Shown here piece by piece: positions 1 to 9,898 of a DNA stretch of 64,000 nucleotides (the first letter of the stretch is position 1; each line of letters opens with the position of its first letter). The DNA comes from Aurifilum marmelostoma (taxonomy: Eukaryota; Ascomycota; Sordariomycetes; Diaporthales; Cryphonectriaceae), in assembly GCA_027559495.1 (NCBI GenBank), contig JAMXSV010000024.1, positions 124,001-188,000 on the forward strand. Direction: 5' to 3'. The position numbers and the translations under genes are program-made. The notes beneath the pieces were generated by a model. That model was not told the DNA's origin. It worked only from the letters and a program-made list of their open reading frames with translations, and made no database searches.

Positions 1-532
1 GAGTCGGCGCTATCGCCACAGACACCTGCCGATCATCACGGGCCGGGTGTGACTGTTGATATACTATGTAGACGTTCTTGTGGAGAATGGATAACGTATG
101 CGAAGGATCCCTGCAGTCTCGACAGGATGTGGCCGTCCATTATGAGATGCCCCGCTTATCCCAGTGACCGTTGTGCTGAAGCAACGGCGGTTTATAGTGC
201 AGTAGGAATAGGAAAGGGGTGACGAGTTACTATCGCACGTGCCAGAGACATTAGAGATAGCGGTTCCGGGTAGCATACCCGGACAACTTGTCGTTCGGAA
301 CTCTCTTGAGAAAGCGATGTTGGTGGGTCTCTGGCCTTGTTGTCATGCTCAATGAGTGGCTTCTAGGTACGCTTCTCTGTCCCTCACCCGAACAGACCAA
401 TACAATTTGATTTCCCTTCTCGGGCCAGGTAGAACCGCAAGAGGGATTTAGGAGTAATTTGCCAAGTACACTGGAATTCCATTGCTTGATACACACACAT
501 TCTACTACTGTCTTTCTGACCTCGTGCTGCGC
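1..532. other. intergenic, nothing recognised
   Basis: No frame here carries a recognisable domain or a coding pattern that continues through likely splice sites. It is the region downstream of the minus-strand zinc-knuckle gene and probably holds its 3' end signals. Confidence 0.5.
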
Positions 533-3163
533 CTACCGACAGCCTCCTATTCTGACTGTTGCAACCCTATCCGCGCCGGACCACCTAGCGGTATTGTTCC
601 CAGCCTTTGACAGGACTACTGGCCGCGTACGAGGCTGCATGGGCGCGTACCACGGCTTTTCTTCCTTTGCTGTGTCTGAGCCTCCCCGTTGCCGGCGTTT
701 GTTCTTCCTCGCCCTTTTCGATGTGGACATGGTCGCCGCCACCTCGTCAACTTCAGAGTTAGAGCCGGCGTCGAGGTCAAATTCCTCTCCATCATTAGAG
801 TCTACCTTAGCTTTCACAGCGATGGAAGTGGGCCCGCCACTCTCCTGCAAGCAAGCAGGGCACATCCGCTTGACAAGAGATATTCCATCACCAAGTTGAC
901 TTCGATCGAGCCCACATGATTTGCAGTGGATGCCGCACAAGAAACGGTCACAGCCTTTCACCCGACACTCTGGGTGAAACCCACAATCTTGGCCCAGATG
1001 CTCTAAGCCACATCTGCATCGACGCAGCTTACACTGCTTTCCACTGTGCCCATTCGTACCGCACATGCAACAGCGACTTCTGCAACCCATTGCGTGTTTG
1101 TGCTTGAAATGGCCTGGGGGGTGCGTGTTGCCACAGCTGCGGGAACAGAGGACAGAGCACTTATCCGCAACGTGATACTGAGGAAAAGGGATGCACTTGC
1201 AACGGTTCTGCTTCGAAACGGGGCATTCTGGCGCAAGGTGTGGATTGTTATGCTGGCCAGGTTTGGACGATTCGTTCGGTCTCGCGAGTAGTTGGTGAGT
1301 GGTGAAGCATTGGAGACGCTTGTAAATATGATCCATGTCCGGGTTCGGGGCACCGCAGTACCCACAAGGCAATGTGCACCTCGCTGTGACGTGTGTCGAC
1401 GAAGTACAATTTGCGCATGGTATCAGCGAGGAAGTCCCTGAAGTTTGCCATGAGGTTAATTCTGAAGGCAAGGGAGGCCTGGAGCGCAAGCAGGACCACA
1501 CCGCGCGGGACTTCCCCCCGGTCGCTCCGACATCATCGTCCCCTCGTCCTTCGATCTCGATGGTTGTATATCCGTCTCCGATGAAGCGGACGATGATGAA
1601 AAAATCGAACCTCCACTGCGACATGCAGGTGGAAATATATTGTTTAGCCATTGGTGTGTCGAACCACTTTTCGAGAGTCAGGTAGCACTTATCGAGGTCG
1701 AGATTGCAGAGAGGATGGGCATATCTATCGACGTAGTATACGACAAAGAGGTCGAAAAACTCTTTACAGTGGAATGCCCGACGCATCATAGACGGGCGAT
1801 CATTGTATGGTGTAAGGACGAGCTCGAAAGTCGCCTTGACGTGTGGCCTCGCAGGTGGCTTATCAAGCACGACATCCCAGTTAAACATTTCTGCGATCCT
1901 GGTCCGGCTCAAGCTGCGCCTCCGCGTTCGACGTTCAATTGTGGAGAGGCTCATCTTGGGAAATACGAGCAGCTCTCGTGTGATATTGAAGCTGGAGGGC
2001 AATCGTGCCGCCGTGAATAATCCTGGTGGTGGTTCGCTTGTCGCACGGCGACGACCACGCCTCATCGTCCTGCCACGCGGTAGATCATCGCCGAACCAAC
2101 GACTCGTGGACCAGTTACCATCTCGATCCCGACCACGGCCAGACCTGCCACTCGCAAACTCGACTGGCATTCTTTCGAGTCGAAAGTGTGCGTGCTTCTG
2201 CCGCCAGCTGTAGAAGGACGGCAAGTGTATCACTCGTCGTGGAGCATGAGGCTCAGGCCACGGGTATACCTCGTCTATGATCGTCTGCGCCGCGCGGCTC
2301 ATTGTCAAGAAGTCTTTGTCTCTGGCCATAGTCGTCTTGAGGAAGCACTGGCGAAGCAGCTTCGACTGTGCGAGAGGCTTCCGCAATTCATACAAGAAAG
2401 CACCTCCCTCGTACAGGGCGGGTTCGTTCGAAGTGCGCGTCTGCTCTTGCAAGGCTCGCAGGGCTCTGAGGCGCACTGTATCGTCCTCATACCACTTCTT
2501 GTAATCCTCCGCCACCAATTGATCTTCGACTTGCCTGCGGTCCTGGGCAAGCCTTGTTGCGGAGCCCTCTTTGGCCATCTTCTTCGGCAGGGTCGCATAA
2601 CACGAGGGTTGTGATGGGGCAAGCATCTGGAGCCACAGCCTAGTTGTCGCGTCATCTGTCTCCATGTAGTGCCGCCGTATCAAATCTAGGATCTCCTCCT
2701 CGATTATCGGCCCCATCTCCTGAGAGGAAGCGATTGGAGGTAGGACGGCCACTATTTTCGGCGGCCGAGAGCCCCCGATATTAGACATATTTAGGGCAGT
2801 GTTGACAGGCTTGATCATGGTCTGCGAGATCTTCTCCTCTGTGCTGCGAGTGATGAGCATCTTGCGGAGAAGCTCGACATCTCGGGCGAGAGATTCGTCA
2901 CCTCGTCTGAGAGGCCCAAAATTATAATACGCGGCGGACAAGCTGGGCTTGCCGGGACGTGAAGTCTGACGATGGGCGTCCAAGGTCGAGGCGAGCGCAC
3001 TTGTAGGAGAAAAGAGCTTCGATACTATGCGGTGAACAAGGATGTCGCGTGCAGTAAGACGTCGATGTTCGTAGCGCTCGAAGGGAAGCCCAGAGGGCAG
3101 ATCAAGAGGGTAGTGCCGTTGATAGCTAGGGAGCTCTGTCGCCGAGCGCGGGACTGACGCCAT
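533..3163 (-). CDS. cysteine-rich CCHC zinc-knuckle protein, function unknown
   Basis: A single uninterrupted ORF of 876 codons with an ATG at 3163. The first ~550 residues have no family I recognise and include a basic Arg-rich stretch around residues 350-380. The C-terminal third is cysteine-rich. Two stretches fit the zinc-knuckle spacing C-x2-C-x4-H-x4-C exactly: CANCTSSTHVTARC (about residues 580-593) and CCMCGTNGHSGKQC (about 696-709). A third, shorter variant, CRCGLEHLGQDC, follows at once. An acidic patch and a lysine/arginine-rich tail lie near the C terminus. Zinc knuckles usually bind single-stranded RNA or DNA or act in protein contacts, so a nucleic-acid role is inferred only. 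No polymerase, integrase or protease motifs are visible, so a retroelement gag-pol is unlikely, although a domesticated gag-like origin cannot be excluded. Confidence 0.75.
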   Translation of the reverse strand: MASVPRSATELPSYQRHYPLDLPSGLPFERYEHRRLTARDILVHRIVSKLFSPTSALASTLDAHRQTSRPGKPSLSAAYYNFGPLRRGDESLARDVELLRKMLITRSTEEKISQTMIKPVNTALNMSNIGGSRPPKIVAVLPPIASSQEMGPIIEEEILDLIRRHYMETDDATTRLWLQMLAPSQPSCYATLPKKMAKEGSATRLAQDRRQVEDQLVAEDYKKWYEDDTVRLRALRALQEQTRTSNEPALYEGGAFLYELRKPLAQSKLLRQCFLKTTMARDKDFLTMSRAAQTIIDEVYPWPEPHAPRRVIHLPSFYSWRQKHAHFRLERMPVEFASGRSGRGRDRDGNWSTSRWFGDDLPRGRTMRRGRRRATSEPPPGLFTAARLPSSFNITRELLVFPKMSLSTIERRTRRRSLSRTRIAEMFNWDVVLDKPPARPHVKATFELVLTPYNDRPSMMRRAFHCKEFFDLFVVYYVDRYAHPLCNLDLDKCYLTLEKWFDTPMAKQYISTCMSQWRFDFFIIVRFIGDGYTTIEIEGRGDDDVGATGGKSRAVWSCLRSRPPLPSELTSWQTSGTSSLIPCANCTSSTHVTARCTLPCGYCGAPNPDMDHIYKRLQCFTTHQLLARPNESSKPGQHNNPHLAPECPVSKQNRCKCIPFPQYHVADKCSVLCSRSCGNTHPPGHFKHKHAMGCRSRCCMCGTNGHSGKQCKLRRCRCGLEHLGQDCGFHPECRVKGCDRFLCGIHCKSCGLDRSQLGDGISLVKRMCPACLQESGGPTSIAVKAKVDSNDGEEFDLDAGSNSEVDEVAATMSTSKRARKNKRRQRGGSDTAKEEKPWYAPMQPRTRPVVLSKAGNNTARWSGADRVATVRIGGCR

Positions 3164-4002
3164 GACTTGATCGCCCTCTCGCAGGGCTCCTCTCGCCGCA
3201 ACAAGGCACGTTCGTTATATGGGTCTTGCAGGACGAAGAAAGTGGTCGCGTTTGTCAAGAGAGATTAAGGTCAGGTCGAGGACAATGTGTTGCCAGGATG
3301 TGCTTCGCGACGGCCTCTGTAGGCGGCGAGCTCAGCGTTGGCTGTCCAAACGGAGGAGGTGCACGCCAAAGTCGGTGATGCGTGACGAGGCTGAGAGTGG
3401 TTCTTGTCCATGAAGAGAGTAAAGGAAGATGTACCGTGAAGTATCTCGACGGTGGATTATTAGCAAGGGAATATGGGTTCAGTTGTAGAGATCAATACAG
3501 AGTCGGACGAGACAATGATGAAATATGCTATGAACCCTGGTGCAAGGGTTTATACAGTGGGTTGTAGGTACACTGGTACATTAGCTGATTCGTACTAGGG
3601 GCCGCAATTAGCTTATCCAACCCACTGTCGCACCCCCTAGCCATGCCAACCAGGCCAAACCAGGCCTGGCCAGCTCGCCTAGGCAGATCCAGGCAGACCT
3701 ATGTAGCGTCAAGACCGTCTTTATAAAGCCAAGTCAAAGCTTTGAGCACATCGGGCAAAAGGGTCAGGAATCAAATTTCCGCGAGACAGTAATGAGCATG
3801 CATGCAGTAAATTCCAGAGCCGGACGCGCCTATGGGCAAATACAGTCTTCTTCAAGCGGACCACCCATCCTGAACTCCTCGCATGGAAAAATGATCCAAC
3901 ACCACCAGTATTTCGTATAACACACATCATGATGCTCTCTTTGCTTAGTGTTCAGTCATACCGTTTCAATGCACAAGATCAGCACAAGTTAGCCTATCTC
4001 CC
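3164..4002. other. intergenic with a small inverted repeat
   Basis: About 840 bp between the start of the zinc-knuckle gene and the end of the disordered-protein gene, both on the minus strand. It must hold the zinc-knuckle gene promoter. The only structure I can support is the inverted repeat listed separately, followed at about 3640-3700 by several imperfect copies of CAGGC. Confidence 0.5.
3554..3628. repeat. 11-bp perfect inverted repeat, possible MITE relic
   Basis: ACAGTGGGTTG at 3554-3564 is matched exactly by its reverse complement CAACCCACTGT at 3618-3628, with a 53-bp spacer. Just outside both arms is a related GGTGC/GCACC pair, offset by a few bases. This could be the end structure of a short non-autonomous transposon or just a chance hairpin. 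No target-site duplication is clear. Confidence 0.4.
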
Positions 4003-5730
4003 TCATGTGTCCTCCTCCCAGCCATCGTCCATGTTGACATCCACTGTCGTGCCTAGAGCCTCTTGGCCCTGCCTGATCAGCCCTTGCAGCTCTTTGTTGA
4101 GTCGATCCAACCTCGAGTCGGCACGTCTCTGCGTCGCAAGTCTCTTGTTAGCTAGCTGCCTCCCTTCGTCGTCTAGTCGCGGGCTGGTCTGAAGCTTGTC
4201 TATATCATCGGTACCGTACGAGTAGCGACTTCTAGTGGCGCCTATCGAGACGCTAGAAGCGGTCTTCTTGTGCCCGGTCGGCGGCGTGTTGGAGCCAAAG
4301 CTATAGGCTGAGGATGAAAGGTGGTGGGATGATGATCGGGTCGATGGTCGGCTAGGGGACATGCCTTGGGGGACGGGTGAGGCTGTTCGGCTGTTGGCAA
4401 AGGGATTCGGTCCGAGGCCCCTTGGCTGAGGGATCCGGGAGCTATTGGGTGTAGAGTGGTTTGATGCGAATGGGTTGGCCGGTGTCGCCGCCCGTGATGG
4501 TGATCGGGGGCTCGCAAAACTGGCGGGCTCTCCAGGACCGAGAGAAGGTGATGCGGCCAACCCAGCGTATGAGGCCCCCGAGGCTGTCGTCGACATGCGA
4601 GATGCTGAACGGGTCGGGATATTCGATCTTTCCCCGCTGAACCTGGGCGACGGGGCGCTAAACTTCCTTCCAGACATGTTCGGTGTTGAGACTCTGGACT
4701 GCTGCAGGCGTGACGCCATGCTAGCTCTGCTCCCGGGTATGCGCGAGGGTGCTATAAAGGCCCGCTTGGGGCTTGGCCGGCTCGGCGTGGCAGATGGCCC
4801 ATCTGCGTCTTCCACCATGACCCAGTTCCTTCGCAGCTCGTCGTTCTCATTGTGAAAGCCTGTCTGCCGCCTCTTCGCAGCAGGCCGCTCCGGGGTTGAT
4901 TCGGGCGACGGTTGCTTCTCTTGTCGTTCGTCCGGAAGGGGGACATACTGTTTCTGTATTTCGGCAGCGGAATAGTTTGGAAAGTAAGTCATCCTGCTAT
5001 CCTCGGTCGGGGCACGAGAGGAGCTGGTTGGGCTATCATAAAGGTCGCCAGGTATCGGCCGGGGGCTTGGTAAGGCCGTCAATACCGGGACCTCTGAGCC
5101 GTTGAATTCGTAAGCCTTTCCGCCCCCTGCCTGGAAACCTCGAAAGGCACCAGCACCGCCCCTGCAGAATTCCCAGACCTTCTCCACAACGCCTCCTATT
5201 GCCTGAAAAGCAAATGTCGTCCAGCCCGCCGAACGTGGAGTGACAGGTTCGACCGTCTGCGTATTGACCAGGCCAGTGAGGCCGAGTTGCTGCCCGTCGC
5301 TGGCTGCATAGGGCCTCTTCGATCCCAGAGCCCGCCTGTAATCGATATCGGAGTACAGACTATCGTCCAATACCCCTTGTGGGAATGTTTGTGTGCCTGG
5401 GGTTTCGATCTGCCCAGCAAGGGTATATCGATGCTCTCCTCCCGCGCTGTCCTCCATGGCGAGGTCGCGTGTACTTTCCGTATCCAGGCTCAGGAATCCT
5501 CTGGCTCTGTAGTTGCTCTCATCATATGTCCTTTTCCTCCCCAGCCTCGGGACTGGTGTGGTACTATTGGTAGCCATAGACTGATCCGAGAGGAGGGAAC
5601 CTGTTGATCGGGATAGGTTGTAGGAAGACGTCGTAGGCGAGACAGGAGGGCGGAACACGTTCGCATGGAGCGTCGTTGGGGATCCGTGGCCCTCGTAGGC
5701 AGAGGTGCCAGGCATGTGGCCATACGCCAT
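4003..5730 (-). CDS. Ser/Pro-rich, largely disordered fungal protein
   Basis: The open frame extends upstream to 5928, but the first in-frame ATG is at 5730, giving 575 aa. The middle and C-terminal halves are dominated by Ser, Pro, Thr, Arg and Asn in low-complexity runs typical of disordered scaffolds. One more ordered patch lies near residues 170-205 (AFQAIGGVVEKVWEFCRGG), hydrophobic and possibly helical. The last 50 residues form a short charged helix ending in an acidic Trp-containing tail (DDGWEEDT). Many SP/TP sites suggest phosphorylation, by inference. I do not recognise a family; the compact helix and the conserved-looking ends argue that it is a real gene. Confidence 0.7.
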   Translation of the reverse strand: MAYGHMPGTSAYEGHGSPTTLHANVFRPPVSPTTSSYNLSRSTGSLLSDQSMATNSTTPVPRLGRKRTYDESNYRARGFLSLDTESTRDLAMEDSAGGEHRYTLAGQIETPGTQTFPQGVLDDSLYSDIDYRRALGSKRPYAASDGQQLGLTGLVNTQTVEPVTPRSAGWTTFAFQAIGGVVEKVWEFCRGGAGAFRGFQAGGGKAYEFNGSEVPVLTALPSPRPIPGDLYDSPTSSSRAPTEDSRMTYFPNYSAAEIQKQYVPLPDERQEKQPSPESTPERPAAKRRQTGFHNENDELRRNWVMVEDADGPSATPSRPSPKRAFIAPSRIPGSRASMASRLQQSRVSTPNMSGRKFSAPSPRFSGERSNIPTRSASRMSTTASGASYAGLAASPSLGPGEPASFASPRSPSRAATPANPFASNHSTPNSSRIPQPRGLGPNPFANSRTASPVPQGMSPSRPSTRSSSHHLSSSAYSFGSNTPPTGHKKTASSVSIGATRSRYSYGTDDIDKLQTSPRLDDEGRQLANKRLATQRRADSRLDRLNKELQGLIRQGQEALGTTVDVNMDDGWEEDT

Positions 5731-6901
5731 GTTGTGCAGAGTGCAAGTGCAGTCAGGCCCCAGAGGTTTCGTGTTCCGAAAGGACTGAGACCCGTAAGGC
5801 TGATGGATTGAGGTATCCGGGGATGAAGCGTGCACTCTACGCTCTCGCTCCCGTGTTTGTCTCTTCTCTCCAGAAGGGCGCGCTTGCAACAGGAGAGCAG
5901 CAAGGCCAAGCTCAAGGTTCACAGACACCAGCTGAGCGAGGGCCGTGCAGCTGCATTGCAGGTTCGGACGCCGATGCTGTCACGCGTGCGAAATAGCAAA
6001 CTGCACGCCACCATATATTCTTGCAAAGCCGCCCTCCTCTTGCAGAATAAATTCCTCGTCTTCCGTAGCTTAACTGCACAGCAACTCGTGGCGTGCGTCG
6101 ATGGACAGCGGTCGGTATGGCGGGTGGGGGAGGCCGTCGCCCAGGTGATCCGGCAGTATTGTCGGGAAGGGAAAGAAAAGATGGAGGCCAGTGCTCAGGC
6201 ACAAGAGCACGAGCACGACGATAAGGGAATGCAAAGTCCGGCCGGGCAAGACGAGATGGTAAGTACACCCGCGCAGGAAATCTTTCGACAACGTGGCGTG
6301 CAGTGTGAACTGGCGGTCGGTTCACCACACTTTCTTGCGAGTGGACCCCGGAAGCTGGAATGGACGCTGGGATACGGTGATAGTGGGTTCTTTTTAGAGG
6401 GGCTGGCTCCGATGGCACCTGACAGCAGCAGGGGCTTGGGGGTTAGGGGGGGGGGCGCTGCCAAGTGAGGGGGATGACAGCAGGCCTGTAGAAACAAATA
6501 GTCCTGGCCTCTGATTGGTTGAGCGGTGAAAGCCCGTTGCCGTGGCACCGTGAGACAGTTCAGTAAAAGACCTGGTTAGGGAAGGGGGGATTGGGGTCAG
6601 TTGGGGTAGGCGGTCGGCATCATCACCAAGCCAGTGCAGGCGAAACTTTGCTGATGACAAGATATCCACGACGAGAATCAACATAGTGGATAGATGCATA
6701 ATATCGCCAAAAGCTAGGCATTTCCTTTGATTTATGTGTATACTCTATCTCACAGTCTGTGCCGTGAGAACCGCTATCTTCTAAGATATTCTTGGGTCAA
6801 CTGCTGAGCCACGCAGTTTCTTACACGCTGTTGGTGTTGGTGAAGTCTGTTGGGGTGCGCTGGAGAAACAGCCTGAAGTACTACCTGGGCCTTCCTGGCC
6901 A
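5731..6901. other. intergenic, nothing recognised
   Basis: Promoter and 5' leader region of the disordered-protein gene, plus the 3' flank of the HD-domain gene. An open plus-strand frame at 5830-6468 has no ordered composition or homology I recognise. A G8 tract lies near 6447-6454. Confidence 0.5.
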
Positions 6902-7848
6902 TCATGAAGAGGGCGCACCACCAGAGCCCTCGTAGTATACCTTGGAAGCGTTGATATGGTCCTTTGCTACACCGCCATCGACGCCCTTCTCGCCATGGAG
7001 ATGCTCGGTCCTGCCCCAGTACTCTTCCCTCTCCCGCAACACCTCCTTTGCCCACTCCTTGGTCTCATCCAGCACCAGACGTGTAGCCACCCACGCGAAC
7101 TCACCCAGATCCAGCTTCCTCTCGCCACGCTTCTCGTACTCGACCATCTGCAGCACCAGCTCCATCTTGTCAATGTCATGCACAAAGTGGCTCTCCAACG
7201 TCTGGCTGTCCTCGTACTCCTGCCACACCGCCCTGATGTCCTCGGCAACGGTCTTGCCCTGACCTCCCCACACGTTTCCCAGCAGGCTGCCCGTGATATA
7301 GTCCATCGTTGCCGCTTCGCGGCGGTTCTTTTCTGGCTTCGCAACACCGTCCACAGGTGTGATATCGCCAACCAGGCTCTCGGCCATATCGTGGATGAGG
7401 CACATCTTCATGCACTTGTGCATGTCCACCTTGTTCCGTAACGAAGGGGGCGCAAACATGCTGATCAGCGCCATCCTGTACATGTGGTCTGCGATTGATT
7501 CGCCGCGTGTGATTCCGAATCGCCGCCAGCCTTCGCGCTTGGTCGTCTTGAGCCGCTCGAGGAGGTGGAAGTATGGCACAGGGGAAGTCGAACCCTCGAC
7601 GGGGCAGCCAGTCGGAATAGTGTCCAGAACTTTTGGTACGGTCCACTCGCCGGATATCTTGGGATTAGAGACGATCGAGGGATCTGGAGAGCAAACGTGA
7701 GCCGAGATAGACAGGACAACGAGGGGGTTGTAGTCCTGGAGTGGAAGGCAGAGGGTACAGGAGGTGACAGGGACGCACCTGGGTCGGCAGTTATGATCTC
7801 GTTGCCAAGATTGTCCATCACATCATCTTTCTTTGCGCTTAGAGTCAT
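6902..7848 (-). CDS. HD-domain 5'-deoxynucleotidase, HDDC2/YfbR-like
   Basis: Two exons, 7848..7779 and 7683..6902, with a 95-bp intron; reading phase agrees and the product is 283 aa. The metal-binding HD-domain residues are visible: His90 (SIADHM), His121-Asp122 (CLIHDMAE) and a later Asp (about 193, VHDIDKME). The family (human HDDC2, yeast YGL101W and YBR242W, bacterial YfbR) removes the 5'-phosphate from deoxynucleoside monophosphates and helps balance dNTP pools. The N-terminal ~58 residues include an acidic leader encoded largely by exon 1. The C-terminal tail after about residue 255 is Gly/Ser-rich and less conserved. Family membership is firm; substrate range is inferred from the family. 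Confidence 0.93.
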
Positions 7849-8523
7849 CGTGATCGTGGCTTTATCAGCTGCAGGGCCCTTCTTCGTGCGGTGTCAAGGT
7901 GGGCGGTGAGCGGTGAGCGGGCGAAGGCGAGAAGAGGAGACGATAGACCAATTGATACCGGTGAGGATTACGCAGTCAAGTGCAGACAGGTTGCAAAAGG
8001 TACGCAACAAAGGCTGGAGAGTAGCTCAGCAAAATGTGTCGTCAAACTTCGGAGGTTGGTGAAGGTGCGAGGTTGAGGACGAGGAGATTCCAGAAAGGAA
8101 CCAAATTCTACAGTATATCAGATCTGCAAAGTGACACAATATCAGGGGACCCTTACGTAGATCTGGGCGGACCCCTGTCCTCTCTGTCTTATCGCCGCCT
8201 CTCGATACCATCAGCGAGCGTAGTAAAGTCACAGCTTATTTCATCGCTGCAGTGACTGGCCACTGTGCTAGCAGTGGGTCACATCCCTGTGTTCTTCACC
8301 TACCTAGTCTGCTAGTGTACAAGGATCAGTCCCTAATTACAGAAGTATTTGTTTACATTAGGCAACGCTACAGGGGACAACTCCCGGAAAGATTCAGGGG
8401 CTCTGTAGCCTAAAAAACACTTCTTCCACTGCGAATACCACCACCGTCATTGATTGCAATGATCAGTTGAGATCCGCGCAAAATGGCACGATTTCTGCCT
8501 TTTCTTTTATTTTCTTTCTTTGA

Positions 8524-8539
8524 TTTTTTTTTTTTTTTT
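8524..8539. repeat. T16 homopolymer
   Basis: A run of sixteen T bases inside a T-rich stretch, in the intergenic region. It is a typical slippage-prone tract. Confidence 0.85.
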
Positions 8540-8772
8540 GTAAATCTGATAACGATGAATCTTACATATTGTTCTCTGCATTGATCCGTCTTCAGAAACG
8601 TGAGTGATCACATTCTATTAGTTGGAGTTTGGCCTCACAGGAATCGTGGCTTACGCATTCTGAACTTGGCCTCGCTGCGCCCCCGGGCCTCGGCGAGACA
8701 AAAGGGAACCATCGATGTGAGTCACGAGGCAAAACACAATCGCGCAAGTGCATAATCGAAGGCTACCGTAAA

Positions 8773-8780
8773 TATATAAG
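8773..8780 (+). promoter_or_regulatory. TATA-like box
   Basis: TATATAAG on the plus strand, upstream of the small plus-strand ORF. No start site can be read from sequence, so this is a candidate only. Confidence 0.3.
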
Positions 8781-9248
8781 AAAGTCGCGGATGGCTATTC
8801 TCACCTTACTACCTCCCATCATCGCTATCAACCCCAAGGTCCGGCCTTGAGGCATCTCAGCAATTAACATCAACATGAAATAGTTGCATGTCATCACATC
8901 AGCTTCCTCTGGGTGTCTTTCGGCAATGGCAGCGCATGTACCAGATTTAATCTGCAGCCTCACCCCTTGGACAAGACTTTACCTGCAACCAACATCTCCT
9001 CTCGCCGCTTCCACTTATACGACTTGCAGGTGGTGCGGCGGCCGCCGGCTCCTCCCTCCTACCTCGCAGCTGCGGACATAGGGCTTCGCTGGTGTCGACC
9101 AGAGGACAATGGCTATCCGAATTTAAAGTGCCGTGCGCTCCAGGCCAACCATAAACAAATTCGCTGGGCTCAGCGCCGTCATCGAGGCCTTGAAAGGCTT
9201 CGTCGATGGAGTCTCATCGACGCCCGGGTCAACGAGTGCTCGCCAGAC

Positions 9249-9719
9249 ATGGCGCGAAAAAAACAGCAATGGGAGACAGATACCGTGTCAGCTAGATATG
9301 AAGCAAATTTGGAGTGGCCATTAGATTATATTTCTTGTGGCTGCTGTCGGCCACATGCGTCACATGTACCCTGGAACTGGGAGATTCACCCTGGAAGAGG
9401 CGTTCAGACACTGTCCAGAGAAGAGCTTGACGAGTTGGAGGATGGTCAGAGGAACATCGCGCTTGGCAACGTCAAGCATTATGATGTATGGGGTGAGCTG
9501 ATTGAGCCAATAGAACTCAAGGATATCGAGGGAAGTTATGTTGTGAGGTATAGGGAGCCTAGGAAGCGGAGGCCAAGAAATCAGTACCTCAGTGCCGCGA
9601 CCGACAGAAGGCCAGACTCAAGAGGTGTAACGACTAACGCTGAGGATGATATGGATGGATTTGAGGTAATTTCCAATCCTGAATCATGGTGTTTCGTGGA
9701 GGAATCTGTGGTAGACTAA
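9249..9719 (+). CDS. hypothetical protein, start uncertain
   Basis: The open frame reaches back to 8913, but its only in-frame ATG is at 9249, giving 156 aa. It may have further upstream exons. The protein is charged, with a Cys/His cluster near the start (CGCCRPHASH) that could bind metal, a long acidic/polar middle (SREELDELEDGQRN) and an Arg-rich segment (REPRKRRPRNQ). It has no signal peptide, membrane segment or recognised domain. Frame length and a mature-looking acidic C terminus are the only support. Confidence 0.45.
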   Translation: MARKKQQWETDTVSARYEANLEWPLDYISCGCCRPHASHVPWNWEIHPGRGVQTLSREELDELEDGQRNIALGNVKHYDVWGELIEPIELKDIEGSYVVRYREPRKRRPRNQYLSAATDRRPDSRGVTTNAEDDMDGFEVISNPESWCFVEESVVD

Positions 9720-9898
9720 GAATAATTAAAATGAACCAAATACTAGCACAGTGACCAGCTATGATTCTACGTCGTGAAATTACAAAATTACAGGCTGAAG
9801 GTTCTTCAACAGAGAGCATGATGAATCGAAGGATGTTACTACTTGTGAGGTTATCTGTCTTCTTTGAGAGTCTCTCTTTGTAGGCCTGTAATAGTGCT

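Larger units (their letters stand above)
7849..9248. other. intergenic with T16 tract and a TATA-like site
   Basis: Holds the promoter of the HD-domain gene, a T16 tract at 8524-8539 and a TATA-like TATATAAG at 8773-8780. No coding pattern is convincing before the small plus-strand ORF. Confidence 0.45.

Noticed and set aside
1333..1499. An alternative frame with a plausible-looking sequence inside the zinc-knuckle gene
   Set aside because: The main frame carries an exact CCHC knuckle at the same place, which is the stronger evidence.
5830..6468. 212-codon plus-strand frame upstream of the disordered-protein gene
   Set aside because: No recognisable motif and an irregular composition; it overlaps the likely leader of the minus-strand gene.
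8884..9081. Plus-strand 65-codon frame overlapping the start of the hypothetical gene
   Set aside because: No domain, and no acceptable donor-acceptor pair that links it to the following frame.
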